The translations under genes and the position numbers were made by a program. From Perkinsus olseni (Eukaryota; Perkinsozoa; Perkinsida; Perkinsidae): DNA of 34,350 nucleotides. Numbering within the stretch: position 1 is the first letter of the stretch; each line of letters begins with the position of its first letter. This document shows, piece after piece, positions 9,201 to 18,979 of the stretch. The stretch spans positions 1 through 34,350 of the forward strand of contig JABANP010000541.1 of assembly GCA_013115135.1 (NCBI GenBank), written 5' to 3'. The notes below the pieces were generated by a model that searched no databases, was not told where the DNA came from, and was given only the letters and a program-made list of their open reading frames with translations.

Positions 9201-9249
9201 ATACTTCGAAAATGTTCACTAGAGACGTGTGCGCTCCAGGCTGGAGCGC

Positions 9250-9889
9250 TCCAGGCTCGTTGGCCGCTGGAATCCAGCCGGGGTTGCTTCATCGATGAGC
9301 GTTCTCCGCAAGGGGGCATATTCGAATGGCATTCAATATGATTGAATGAAATGGCTGTTCCTTCACTTGCTCCCTAATTAGAAGACGAGGAGCATTGAAA
9401 TTATGAATCTCATCCCAACTCGGTCTGTTCCCGTGATCGTCAACCAGATTGACAGTCCTGAACAGCCGCCGTAGGTGTAACGCGATTACACTGAGGATTA
9501 AGCGGGCCTGCAGTCCAATTACCCCCGCCGTAAGGCAGGTGGCCCGGGCAACACTGTCTCACGACAGGGTTGGCAAAAACCGGACTAACCGTCGGTGACC
9601 ACAACGGTCAATGCGACCTGTGGTCGGCTGGACAACAGCCCTGGTACTGATCAGATGATCACACACCTGGCCGGAAGAAAAAAGACACTGAGGATATCTC
9701 GATGTATTTTCTTAGCGTTGTGTCGTGTGTCTCCTCATCAGCCATGTTGTGGCTCTAGCGGTAGATGCCATGTATGATAACACTCCGTAATTGAGATATT
9801 CTAAGTGGTGTAATATCCGCTTGAAAGCGCATGGTTTTCTACTGCTACCTCAAACCTGTGAAGCTCTCTGGGTCGAGTTCTCTGAGAGA
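9250..9889. other. Intergenic region
   Basis: No gene seen; short open frames only. Contains a hairpin at about 9331-9349 (CATTCAAT-ATG-ATTGAATG). Confidence 0.4.
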
Positions 9890-9990
9890 AGCAGGTTTAG
9901 ATCAGTCGACGACATACTCTCACGGAACATCTTTAGCTCCTTCGGCCTCTCTATGATCGAGAGCTCCAACACCTCATGTAGAAAAACGTC

Positions 9991-10021
9991 CGACGTGACG
10001 GCGTTCAACGCCGTCACGTCG
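9991..10021. repeat. 31-bp odd palindrome inserted in the GT relic
   Basis: 15-nt arms around C10006, perfect. In the intact paralogue the same place encodes YRGDDVI between DLV and LHEV (about 2680-2712); here 14 codons replace 7. Confidence 0.95.
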
Positions 10022-10137
10022 CACACCAAGTCGAAGATATCCGACGCATCTTGTCCCTGTAGAAAATTCCTGTAAGTCGATAGAGTGTATACGGCAGTCA
10101 TGTCGAGCCACTCGTAAAGGAAACGAAAAACTGCTAG

Positions 10138-10186
10138 CCAGGCTAGCCTAGCCTGGTCGTTGACCAGACCGGCCAAAGTTTGGCCG
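10138..10186. repeat. Three palindromes inserted in the GT relic
   Basis: CCAGGCTAG-C-CTAGCCTGG (10138-10156), CTGGTC-GTT-GACCAG (10153-10167) and CGGCCAAA-G-TTTGGCCG (10170-10186). The matching segment of the intact gene, from GATGGG to GCAGT, is 41 bp; here it is 68 bp. Confidence 0.9.
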
Positions 10187-10199
10187 CCAAACCCATCTT

Positions 10200-10303
10200 C
10201 AAGCTGGCAGCTTGTTTTGATTCAGACTGGATCATCCAGTGCCTCGCTCAAATAAGTCTAATTCCAGAGTAGCCTTCCCTAGTTGACTGGCTGCCAGGCA
10301 ACT
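10200..10303. repeat. Odd palindromes
   Basis: CAAGCTG-G-CAGCTTG (10200-10214), ACTGGAT-C-ATCCAGT (10226-10240), and a 23-bp palindrome with one mismatch at 10281-10303 (T axis 10292). Confidence 0.9.
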
Positions 10304-10350
10304 GAACTCTCAATTATGGTTCACGACTTCAGCTGAGCTAAGTTGCGTAA

Positions 10351-10895
10351 GCGCGCTGCGCGCAGGTTCAATTCCCTCCAGCCGCGCAGCGCGACCGGAA
10401 GCGCGGCCCGCGCTTCAACAACACTAGCAGCTTGGGCCACTCTTAGTTGTTAGTCGCCTGCTCTGGAGGGCATGGATGGTATCCATTGGATAGAGCTGTA
10501 GACCGGTGGCCCGAACGCCGGGTCTGCTGGCCGTCTACTGAGTAGGACTCAATGGGCTAGTGCTGGCTAGGCTGTCTCAGTCCGCGGCAGCGGGAAACCG
10601 GTAGCAGTCTCACACGAAGTGAGAGTCTCACTGTGAGACCTCACATGTATCACTTCGAAAGATTCACTTGTCAGTCCCGCTTCGCAAACCTTGGCGTCGA
10701 GACTCGAACTCTTGAGATTCTCGATATTGCATGGCGAGGGCAGCCGGCACGACAACACGGTATGTGTATTCGTGTGAGTGTGCCAAGATTCGCGTACGCC
10801 TCATTTAGTTCAAGCGAATTGTGCAGAGAGATTATTCTCATATCATTTATGTTATCTGGTTACTTGATGTTATGCGGAATTATTCCGTCGGAATA
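10351..10895. repeat. Gene-free palindrome cluster
   Basis: GCGCGC-T-GCGCGC (10351-10363), TATCCA-T-TGGATA (10480-10492), overlapping pair 10618-10632 and 10625-10639, overlapping pair 10875-10887 and 10881-10895. The overlapping members share an arm. No gene supported. Confidence 0.9.
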
Positions 10896-11141
10896 CTAAG
10901 ACGTTCTCGCTCGAGTACTATGTACTGCGACTTGCAATTTCCGATCGCCAACTCGCTCACAAAAGTCCTATGATAGAAGCTATCTCGACTAGTGAGGTAT
11001 AGCGCAGACGAGTACAAGAATTGTCACCGCCCGATAGAGCCCCAGAATGTCAGTTCCTACGGCACGGACAGTTATTTGGTCCATGGGGCATTCAGAACCG
11101 ATATCCCACGGGGCATCTTCTTCCGGGCAGGCGAATCAAGC

Positions 11142-11536
11142 GAAATTCGGAATTTCAAATTCCCATGATGCAGAGGTTGGGAGTGTGAGCAGCATGTGGT
11201 AGTGGGCCTACCGTAGGGCAGCCCTTCTTCAGCAGAATTCACAGCCAGAGCCTTACTAGGGCTCTGGCGCCAAATGCAATAGGTTGGTTGAGCGCACGCT
11301 ATTTGCAACAAGTACCATACGGCGCGGTCCGCGCCATCATATCTCCTCTGCTGTTGCAGTCTTCTCACTCATACGTGGATCACAGGGCCTAAGGGAGCTT
11401 GTGAGATGGATCTTCATAACGATAGGCTTTCGTCGAAAGCTAATTCCCAGACTACTCTGCACGCATAAACATAGACGGAGGCTCCGTCACGGAGCGTAAC
11501 ATCTGCTGGCGTGAATTCCACCGTGGAATTTCCACG
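11142..11536. repeat. Gene-free palindrome cluster
   Basis: GAAATTC-G-GAATTTC (11142-11156), a 25-bp one with a single mismatch (11244-11268), GGCGCGG-T-CCGCGCC (11321-11335), GCTTTCG-T-CGAAAGC (11426-11440), overlapping pair 11474-11488 and 11481-11495, overlapping pair 11514-11530 and 11522-11536. Open frames here are short and inconsistent. Confidence 0.9.
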
Positions 11537-11658
11537 CCACTTGTCTCCATTGCTGTCTCTCGATGCTTTCTCGCCACTGATGGGACTGTCTTCGAGGCGT
11601 CACTGTCTTTGTGCCAGGTGCATCGACCTCCCCTCATTCTCATCCTTTCAGTATGAAC

Positions 11659-11836
11659 CCAGGAATTTCCTGGCAGAAAGAGACGTATTAACTTTCAGTC
11701 ATTATTGGCGGTGGCGCGGTTTACATACGTGCGAGTTGGTCCTGACAGCGTGACGCGGTTTGCTTAACGAGGCTGGAGTGAGGAGTTAGTCAGATTAACT
11801 AGTAACTAGAGTAAAGACTAACTTAGTCTTCACTCT
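11659..11836. repeat. Odd palindromes upstream of the secreted orphan
   Basis: CCAGGAA-T-TTCCTGG (11659-11673) and a 29-bp palindrome with one mismatch at 11808-11836 (C axis 11822). Confidence 0.9.
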
Positions 11837-11939
11837 GCTTCCACTTGGCTACAGGCGTGAGCGGCCATTGCCTCCTGTTAGAACTCGAATTCGATCCCTC
11901 CATTCGAACTGCCCCAAGCAGTGTTTTCATTACCGTTAT

Positions 11940-12743
11940 ATGCTGGCTGGGATCGTCTTGATCGTTTCATCCATCTTCATCGCAAGCCCGTCTGAGGCTC
12001 TGTCCCCGGGAAAGTATTGCTCTGTCGAAGCCGTTCCCCCCCACCCGGACGGTACGACCATGGACTGCCTTTTCTTCGAGTACACTTCTCCGACTAAGGC
12101 TTCACTTGGCTACAGCTCTGCGAACGGTGCTATTGTCGATCTGCACTACAATGGTGTGGACTTTGACGGTTATTCTCGGATTACTCTCAGCCTGGATGGT
12201 AAATATCAAGATCCCACAGAATATCCCTACATCTATGTTAATTTCTACCTCCAGGAGACCCCGGGGGAGCCCAATACTCTCTTATTACACCCTCTGGCCA
12301 CCAACCTTCCTCAACGAAAACTTACCAGGGAGGCGTGTGACGTACCACCTGGAAAGGCCAAATGCGACGCTTGGCAGCCAAGCCCATTCAGGCGAGCTCT
12401 GCGGACAGTAGGCGGACATTACAGGTACATGGATGTTCCCAAAGGGGAGTTTGCTCGGGTCTTTGCCAACTTCCATGCTAATCCGGCTATTGCGACGCTT
12501 GAGATGGGTGGTCACTACACGAAGACCAGCTTCTATCACACGGGTGTCTCCCCGGCCACGCTTGGGCCCGAGGATTCGGCTGAAGGCCTTCAAGTACTGA
12601 CGATATCGAGTCCCTACTTGGCCAAAATGGAGACGTTGTTCAGTTCTTATGTATCTATTCTTTACAAAGAATCCACAAATGAAATAATATTAAGACCCGC
12701 TTGGTGGTCCCGGCCGGATATGGTGCTAACAAAAAACTCGTGA
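11940..12743 (+). CDS. Small secreted orphan protein
   Basis: Single exon, 267 aa. The frame opens at a TTG at 11868, but ATG 11940 is chosen because it starts directly on a signal peptide (MLAGIVLIVSSIFIASPSEA). The mature part has a few cysteines (KYC, MDC, EAC, KCD), many aromatic residues and beta-rich segments (GGHYRYM, MGGHYTKTSFYHTG). It resembles in style the lineage-specific secreted proteins of perkinsids, but no family is recognised. It is followed by a tandem duplication of noncoding DNA. No palindrome was found within it. Confidence 0.75.
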   Translation: MLAGIVLIVSSIFIASPSEALSPGKYCSVEAVPPHPDGTTMDCLFFEYTSPTKASLGYSSANGAIVDLHYNGVDFDGYSRITLSLDGKYQDPTEYPYIYVNFYLQETPGEPNTLLLHPLATNLPQRKLTREACDVPPGKAKCDAWQPSPFRRALRTVGGHYRYMDVPKGEFARVFANFHANPAIATLEMGGHYTKTSFYHTGVSPATLGPEDSAEGLQVLTISSPYLAKMETLFSSYVSILYKESTNEIILRPAWWSRPDMVLTKNS

Positions 12744-12884
12744 GAGTGTTATCGTAAAGGAATGATTCTGTAGGAGGTAGGTTGGTGATCAACTATTCAT
12801 CGTATACGATTCTGACCAATGTGGTGATATTAGTAAAGTTATGCTGCCAGCAGGACTATTTTTCTGGGGGGTATGTGACATACC

Positions 12885-13310
12885 GTCTGTCATTTGGCAA
12901 CCAACTTACTGGTGAATCTCCGGTGAAGATTTTTCACCTTCGCCATGGTGTGCAGTAGTGATCGGCTACTCCGAGTTTTTTTTCTGCGTCCATTTTGAAT
13001 CGTGAAAGACGGCAGATGGTTTTGTAGCGTACGGCGAAGGTTTTTAAAGTAGCTATAGTAGCAGTTGCGTTTATCAGAATGAAGTTAGGATGCAATAGGT
13101 ACGCGGGTTGGGTACATGTTAATTGAGTATGGATCTTGCAGTCCAATGAGGTCATTCCGAGATTCTTGAATACCTATCTTGACGAGAATCTCGTCACGAG
13201 ATGATGAATTGCAGGGGGTGTCACGTGTCTACAACTCCTACCTGTGAATAGGAAAGCGTCATCGCTCCGCTATGCTGCAGGATTCGGGAGAGCGAAGGAA
13301 TCATCTATCA
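12885..13310. repeat. Tandem noncoding duplication, copy 1
   Basis: Diverged match to 13430-13970. Shared landmarks: CACCTTCGCCATG/CACCTTCACCATG, GTGCAGTAGTG, TAGTAG(C/T)AGTTGCGTTT, GATGCA(A/G)TAG, TGGATCT, GAGATTCTTGAAT, CCTATCT, TGAATTGC, GCTACCTGT-like, GGATTCGG. Overlapping odd palindromes at 13180-13196 and 13188-13202 are not matched in copy 2. No coding frame shared by the copies was seen. Confidence 0.75.
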
Positions 13311-13352
13311 TAACATATTTTATGTAAATCCCTGGCAGGGGGAGCTGCTTTA

Positions 13353-13369
13353 TAATATAGCCTATATTA
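13353..13369. repeat. 17-bp odd palindrome
   Basis: TAATATAG-C-CTATATTA, between the two copies of the tandem duplication. Confidence 0.9.
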
Positions 13370-13429
13370 GTAGTAGGAGAAAATTCGCAGCGGAATCTTG
13401 TTGGTTCACGCACTAGTGATGCATCGCTT

Positions 13430-13970
13430 ACCCATGAACTATTCTCCCGGAGCCATTTTCTGTGAAGGTTTTATCACCTTCACCATGTCGTGCAGTAGTG
13501 GCCAGCTACTCAAAGTTTATAACTCAAAGTCTACGCCGAAGAAGACGGCGGCTGGCTATTTAGCGAGAGGCGAAGCTTTTCGGAGGCGTAATAGTAGTTG
13601 CGTTTCAGCGAAACTTTCACTGTGAAAGGGAGTTGCGCACGATGCAGTAGAAACGCGAGTTGAATACTTGCCAGTTGACTCTGGATCTAACATTCCGACG
13701 TAGTCACCTCATTGTGATCTTCTCATGTGCAGTGACTGCACATGGCATCACTGAGTGACTGCACTGCAGTCACTCAGTGATAACACTCGAGATTCTTGAA
13801 TCGCCAAGATTTCAACCTATCTCGAACCGAGACAAGATAGTGAATTGCTTATCTAGATTGTAGAATTGTGAACGCTACTACGGCTACCTGTAAGTTCATA
13901 ACCGATATCTGTCCGCTACGCTGTAGGATTCGGAGCTCCGTAGCGGAGTGGAGAGTCTAGGCTATTAAAT
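13430..13970. repeat. Tandem noncoding duplication, copy 2
   Basis: Partner of 12885-13310, longer by over 100 bp. Most of the excess is CTTTCAC-T-GTGAAAG (13614-13628) and the palindrome pair at 13724-13781, which falls between landmarks that are close together in copy 1. Confidence 0.75.
13724..13781. repeat. 21-bp and 35-bp odd palindromes
   Basis: 13724-13744 has 10-nt arms around G13734; 13747-13781 has 17-nt arms around C13764. Both are perfect, and both contain GTGACTGCA-type sequence, so the second may derive from the first. Confidence 0.95.
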
Positions 13971-14046
13971 ATGTTCCACTCAAGCCATTTGGGCGCGTGG
14001 TTTACTCGCATACTTACGAAGCGAAAGACCCTCGGTTCAAATTGAA

Positions 14047-14068
14047 TACCCAGTCTGGGTAACCCAGA
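14047..14068. repeat. Overlapping odd palindromes
   Basis: TACCCAG-T-CTGGGTA (14047-14061) and TCTGGGT-A-ACCCAGA (14054-14068) share an arm. Confidence 0.9.
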
Positions 14069-14401
14069 TCTGACTGTTGCGTGCAGCTGTTGAAACCAGT
14101 AGTCGATCCAACCAAATTAGATGTAACGCCATTGATTGTACAGTGGATCCAACGAGTTAACGAGAATTCAGTTTCTGAGTCGTGTACGAAATGAAAGTGT
14201 ACAAGTTTCCAGTGTACAAGTCGTGATGCACCCGCCTGAGGACATATGATGGTACTAGACAACTTCATGATTTCGATCTTCAAGTTAGCAGCTTCGTCAA
14301 CGATCTCCTGGTTCTTTATGACATGATACCTCTCTACGAAATACCAAGTACCTCTCTACGGTGTTTTCGAGGTTCCGGCGGATACGGTTCGCGCACTATT
14401 G

Positions 14402-14908
14402 ATGACCTACTCAGGGTTGAACGATTGGGCAACTCTGCTACGGCAAGTGCGAGCGGTTCCAGAAGCTATAAGTGACGGCGAAGTGATCCGCTCGTTCGGC
14501 GAGCATCGTCCGGGACGATTCGTCCCAGTCGAAGCCTCAAACCAGAGATTTGGTACGGGGCGCTTTGTCGTTCGCCAATTTCCGTCGCGTCGCCAAGAAA
14601 GGTGGGGGTTAACAGACAGTGTCTGCCAAACACTGGCCTCCATCGACGTAAGTATAGAGAAGAGTTAGGCCCGTGCATCTCGGATGCGTTTAGGCCGTGA
14701 TGGCTTGATTCAAGAGCTGCTCATAGGAAATGCAATCACTCAGCGATGCCCTTCTACGGACGACATTGCCGTCGTAGAGGAACTTAAGCTTGACGTCACC
14801 CGCACGTACATTAATAAACCTCGGCAGGTCGATAACTTCATCGTCACTGGCGGAGTATCCGCTTGAATGTCGCCAAGTTATCGGCTGGCCCCTGAGGACC
14901 TTCCTCAA
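14402..14908. other. Possible gene remnants
   Basis: A + frame (14399-14668, 89 codons) and a reverse frame (14690-14908, 72 codons) have coding-like composition. Neither has a recognised motif, start context or partner exon. Odd palindromes at 14505-14519, 14512-14526 and 14613-14625 interrupt the tract, so these may be palindrome-riddled relics like the glycosyltransferase fragment. Confidence 0.3.
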
Positions 14909-15088
14909 TGCTTCAAACGATAACCCGCTGGTCGAGTCAGGAAATAGCGTGTCAGGAAGGGCCTAGCGTTGGTACTGATAGAATGATTCACCAGGTATCA
15001 AATAATGCCACCGGCTATGTCAACTGAATGTAGAGCGGTTATAGTGGACAAAGGCTTCTGTAGGCTTCTGATCACAGCATCCCGTTGT

Positions 15089-15296
15089 GACTCACGACGT
15101 GAGTCTCACGTTGTGTCACAACTTGTGAGTGGAGCTTCCGCCTAGATGTGCCTCTCAGGGACTCTGAGTCAGAGTCATCTTCTCCACGGGCAGGTTCACG
15201 AATTGTGATCCGCAATTCAGTTCTCGTTGTGCAGCATCTTGTCATGGGGCAGCTCATATAATCACGTGATCTTTGTTTCACCGTGAAACTTTCACG
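15089..15296. repeat. Gene-free palindrome cluster
   Basis: GACTCACG-A-CGTGAGTC (15089-15105), ACGTGAG-T-CTCACGT (15097-15111), GTTGTG-T-CACAAC (15110-15122), GACTCTGA-G-TCAGAGTC (15160-15176), GTTTCAC-C-GTGAAAC (15275-15289) and CGTGAAA-C-TTTCACG (15282-15296). Chains of shared arms again. Confidence 0.9.
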
Positions 15297-15537
15297 CATT
15301 CGTGATCCCACCGTGCTCCTAGTGGGATAAATGGCAGATTTTCTGCCCTTTTTGCCGCAGAAACCTCTCCTGAGAAAAGGGGCTGCGGACAACGAACCCG
15401 TGGATCCCATTCGCGAAGTTGGAATTCGTTGAAGCTCACAGAACCGTGAAAATGAAACTCCGACGTGCCACGAATATTGAAGGTCCCAAAAGTGATAGTT
15501 CCATGATAAAACCTCTATCGTATCGAAATTGAACCCA

Positions 15538-15785
15538 CGAAGGAGTCCTTCGGGAGGACCAATGTTCGGATCAAAAAAATCCATCACGAAACTCAAAGTT
15601 TCAAGTGTGGAATCCTCCGTGAATTTGATGCATATACTTTAACCACTTCTATTTCTATTGCAATGGCGTATGTTGATTTTTTTCCCGAGCAAGTTTAATT
15701 TAACTCCAACACCGCTATGTCCATGCGTGCAAAGAAAGATTTTTTTGGCGCGCGAAAAGCTTCGCCTTGCAAGGCAAGGCTTGCC
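15538..15785. repeat. Last odd palindromes of the left part
   Basis: CGAAGGA-G-TCCTTCG (15538-15552) and GGCAAG-G-CTTGCC (15773-15785). By eye, none with arms of 6 or more and a one-base axis was found to the right of this point. Confidence 0.85.
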
Positions 15786-17805
15786 ATGAGATTCTCGACA
15801 AGAGCTCTTGAAAACATCCTTGATGATGTATTCTGTGCATGGTACACAGCCGGGGTTCACCATCGGGTCTGTCAATCAGTACCGAGTGCGTCCCTCGGAC
15901 AGCCTGTCAGGCTTGGAATGTTCAGTCATGCTACGCGGCCGATTGATGACATCCAAACCGAGGCCCTCAACTCGATGAGTCACTGCGATCGTTGATTATA
16001 TGTTTCATCAAGCTACATCGTTGACGCATGTGACGCGTCTTGTGGCCAAGCTGATCGTTTGGCGTACTTAACAGCTCAGCTTAGTCTCTCCGATGAAGAT
16101 ATTCTCGTAGGTAAATGTCATTTATATGTCCCTCGTTGCTTCGTTGCTTCGACGGCATCTTCAATACCTTCCCGCCACCTGCTCGGCCGAGACCACACGG
16201 TCCAGCTGAAGGTAGTAAAGTGGAGAGCATCGTTAGCGGACATTTCCAAGAGTCTCCGGAAATTTGTGGAGAAAAGAATTCCTGTTTTGTTTCGAAACAC
16301 GGAGCGAGTGGATGCCCAGATCGACATAGTTTTTCTAAAAAGTTAAACATTACGACGAATCTCATTCTCCTACTTAGCGCATTACAAATCGCTTGGAAGG
16401 CGTTTTGAAATCTTTTCTCGGAATTATCGATGCAGTGACGATTGTTAGTCGGACTAGGTGATCGGTAAACTCCATACGTTCGGACAGCGTTTAAGCTACT
16501 CATCAGCAGACCTAGCGGTGCTCGTGTTAAATAAGGTTTTATTGGGATGAATTCACTCGGACATATTGCGATTTTGATCTCCAATACAAAAATTGTTTAA
16601 CCAATTTATCAACTCTGATGGTATGGCATAGAAGTTCTCGCGATGCTCTGCGAGAGAATCTTTTGTCCTGTGAGTTCCATGCTCGGCTAAATTGGCAAAT
16701 TTTCAATACCTTGGGAATTTTCGGCCACGCTAGTCGGGAGCCCGTTAGTTGCCTGTAAGCGAGATTACGGTCCAACGCCGACGATGCGGCTAAGTTGGAC
16801 TAACACCATGGGGTAACGCTTCAGCCTGTGACTCTTCTCCACATGATGCTCCTTCCGAAAATACGAAAAATTCCGCTGAGCCCTGTTCTCTAAAATCGTC
16901 ACTGTGCGCTCAGAGAGGCCCACCCGCCAACCTCCCGAAGGTTCAAGAGTCAAGTCGCCCAAGGATGACTCGATGCTCGGCAGTGCGAGTACCGCTAGTC
17001 GGTTGGGGAAGAAGTCAGGCGCGTCGGCAGCTTCCAAGTCCGGCCATTCCGTTACTGCACTAAAGCTTTCAGGAAGCTTTCACGGAATTTATTCAGTTTG
17101 TAGATCAGCCTGCGGATCATCGGTTTTTTGGTGACAATTTTTTTGTGAAAATTATCCTGAATCTTCTCGAGTAAAGAATCCGCTGATCTAATTATGTATC
17201 TTGTAAAGAATCTTCACAAAATTCGCTTTTATATCTGCAGTTTTCGGTGTGGCAGCTCCGAAAATATAAGATTATTCTGGTTCAAAGGGAGCCTCAGTTC
17301 TGCTCGCCTCTGCGCTCGTCGTTTGGATTGCGCTGGCGTCGTGTATTCGGTGAGGTCAGTGCGTAAGCGAAAGGTCGAAGGTTCGATGCCCGGGTAGAGT
17401 ATTTTTTCAGTTACCCCAAAGCCTCGTATACGTCTGTTTCGAGCACCACTGGCGTGAGCGTCAAGTCGTCGGCATTGGACACTATTATTCTTAATGTAAA
17501 TCTCGCAGCGCCCTAGTGATCGATAAGGTATTGAACTCTCGTTTAGGTTGCTGTTCTCACTGATAGTCTTGACGAGGACCGGGTATTGATAGCGGATATT
17601 TGCCGGAATTGCAGACGAAGGCGGAAAATTAGTCAGTGGGCGCTGAATAGTGAAGTTAGGTAATATCGATCAAGTGATCGATTTGGGTTGGCCAGGAGAG
17701 GACGCAATATTTGATGCTGAAATGATTATGAACTGGAATGCTGCATAGAATGGTTGCTGAGTATTTCGATCGTAGAATTGAAGCCCGAAACTGGCCTAGG
17801 TTGAC
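15786..17805. other. Transition region, possible exons only
   Basis: No complete gene. A reverse frame at 16765-17037 (90 codons) has good coding composition and could be an exon. A + frame at 16059-16346 is weaker. 17370-17410 holds a B-box-like GGTTCGATGCC followed by T6, so it may be tRNA-derived. Confidence 0.35.
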
Positions 17806-17940
17806 CCAAAGATGCCGTCTTTGGTCGAACCTTAAGATACCGTCTTTGGTCGAACCTAAAGATACCGTCTTTGGCGGAACCTAAAGATACCGTCTTTGGC
17901 GGAACCTAAAGATACCGTCTTTGGTCGAACCTAAAGATAC
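17806..17940 (+). repeat. 25-bp tandem repeat, five copies
   Basis: The unit contains CCGTCTTTGG(T/C)(C/G)GAACCT; the CGTCT starts fall at 17816, 17841, 17866, 17891 and 17916, an exact 25-bp period. Each unit also holds AAGATAC, the core of the hairpin intron motif found elsewhere in the right part. Confidence 0.95.
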
Positions 17941-17986
17941 GCCGTTTCGTTCAGGGTATGTCCGGTATCTTCCTATCCAAGTTCAG

Positions 17987-18756
17987 TCGAGAAATCCCTG
18001 GATTTACCAGAAAATGCACTCGAGGTTGCGAGTTTGAAGGGAATCAGATCATGGGTTGACATTATTGTGAGTGCGCAACCTATTTCGTATCTTGCATGGT
18101 TCAGCCTTGGATATTTCAGGTCGTCTCATGCCCGCCTCTCCTGTGCGAAAATATTCTGCGTGCGCTGCGTGGATGCCATCGCCAATCATTGACGGCGCCC
18201 TTCATCATCGCTGTGGTAAAATTGACGGCCCGGGAATCGAACCTGCGACTTATCCAAAGAATCTCTTTGCAAAACAGCTTGACTGGGATTCGAACCCGGG
18301 AACTTCTCAGGTTCTGCGTCCCGAATTCACCCTTCGTTTTGATGACCGTGGTATGGCAGCTTTGAGCGATGCATCGACGTGGACGCTTCGGCCGGATGGA
18401 TTATCTGCGGTTGGAGTGGTATTAAATTCGCCTGTGGGCTCTGAGGATGCTGCAGGAATCTTCGCAGTGCGCAGAGAGTATCTTAGCTTCGTGAAAGGTT
18501 TCGAAGAAAATATCAGATTCTTAGATCGGATATCGCTAGGGTTGAACCTTTGCGGAATACGTATGGCGTGGTTTGGCAGATTTACCACAATGGTTTGTCC
18601 GGTTACGCTATTGGGTCGCATGATTTATTGTGCTCGGAGATATTGACGATGTTGGTGGCGAATGGAGATGGACGAGAGCCGCTAAGGTTCGACCAGGTAG
18701 TATATCCAAGACGGTCAGGTGCAGAAAATAAATTAGTTGCAACAAGAGTAGATTGA
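17987..18756 (+). CDS. Orphan protein, 3' part of a multi-exon gene
   Basis: Exons 17987-18066, 18120-18215, 18311-18477 and 18540-18756 join in one frame across GT-AG introns of 53, 95 and 62 nt; TGA at 18756. The protein runs through LKGIRSWVDII, CENILRALRGC, LTAPFIIAVVLRPEF, FDDRGMAALSD and YGVVWQIYHNGLSGYAIGS. No family is recognised. The 5' end is not resolved; the frame is open back to about 17935. Intron 1 contains the hairpin-intron motif in reverse orientation (AAGATACGAAATAG as the complement of 18080-18093). Intron 2 contains two antisense tRNA B-box-like sites. Intron 3 begins with GTATCTTAGCTTC. Confidence 0.65.
18216..18310 (-). other. Intron with two tRNA B-box-like sites
   Basis: A 95-nt intron of the orphan gene. 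It holds GGGAATCGAACC and GGGATTCGAACCC, which on the reverse strand read as T-arm/B-box (GGTTCGAnTCC). The first lies about 20 nt from the splice donor. No full cloverleaf could be drawn. Confidence 0.55.
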
Positions 18757-18979
18757 GTAGCTCAGTGAGCGTGATGGAGCAGGTTGATAGCAGGGTAGTT
18801 GAGAGATTGTAGAATCGGTAGTATGGGGACAGCTCGATTGTGTTATGTAGACGGTTCGAACCAAACCGTTATTAAAATCGGCAAAGTAGAGATGTCTCCG
18901 CTGGTGGGAGTTGGAATTTTTTGGTAGTATTTTTCACAACATTTTGTTTATTTTTATATTTTTTTGTGTATACAGCACA
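18757..18979. other. Intergenic or intronic region
   Basis: No gene. T-rich tract 18915-18975 ends in a good acceptor (TGTATACAG), suggesting the 3' part of an intron before the next exon. Confidence 0.35.

Larger units (their letters stand above)
9890..10198 (-). pseudogene. Truncated inverted copy of the glycosyltransferase C terminus
   Basis: The reverse frame matches the last third of the protein at 523-2844: MTAVYTLSTYRNFLQGQDAS against MTAIYTLPTYRNLLLEQDAS, then DIFDLV, LHEVLELSI.ERPKEL and RESMSSTDLNL. Homology fades upstream of about 10198, and the last residues differ. The fragment has no start, signal peptide or catalytic DxD region. Relative to the intact gene it carries about 21 extra bp at 9991-10021 and about 27 extra bp at 10138-10186, in each case odd palindromes, and both keep the frame. 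Confidence 0.85.

Noticed and set aside
15072..15596. 174-codon reverse-strand frame
   Set aside because: Half of it runs through six palindromes; only the first 60 codons look protein-like, with no family.
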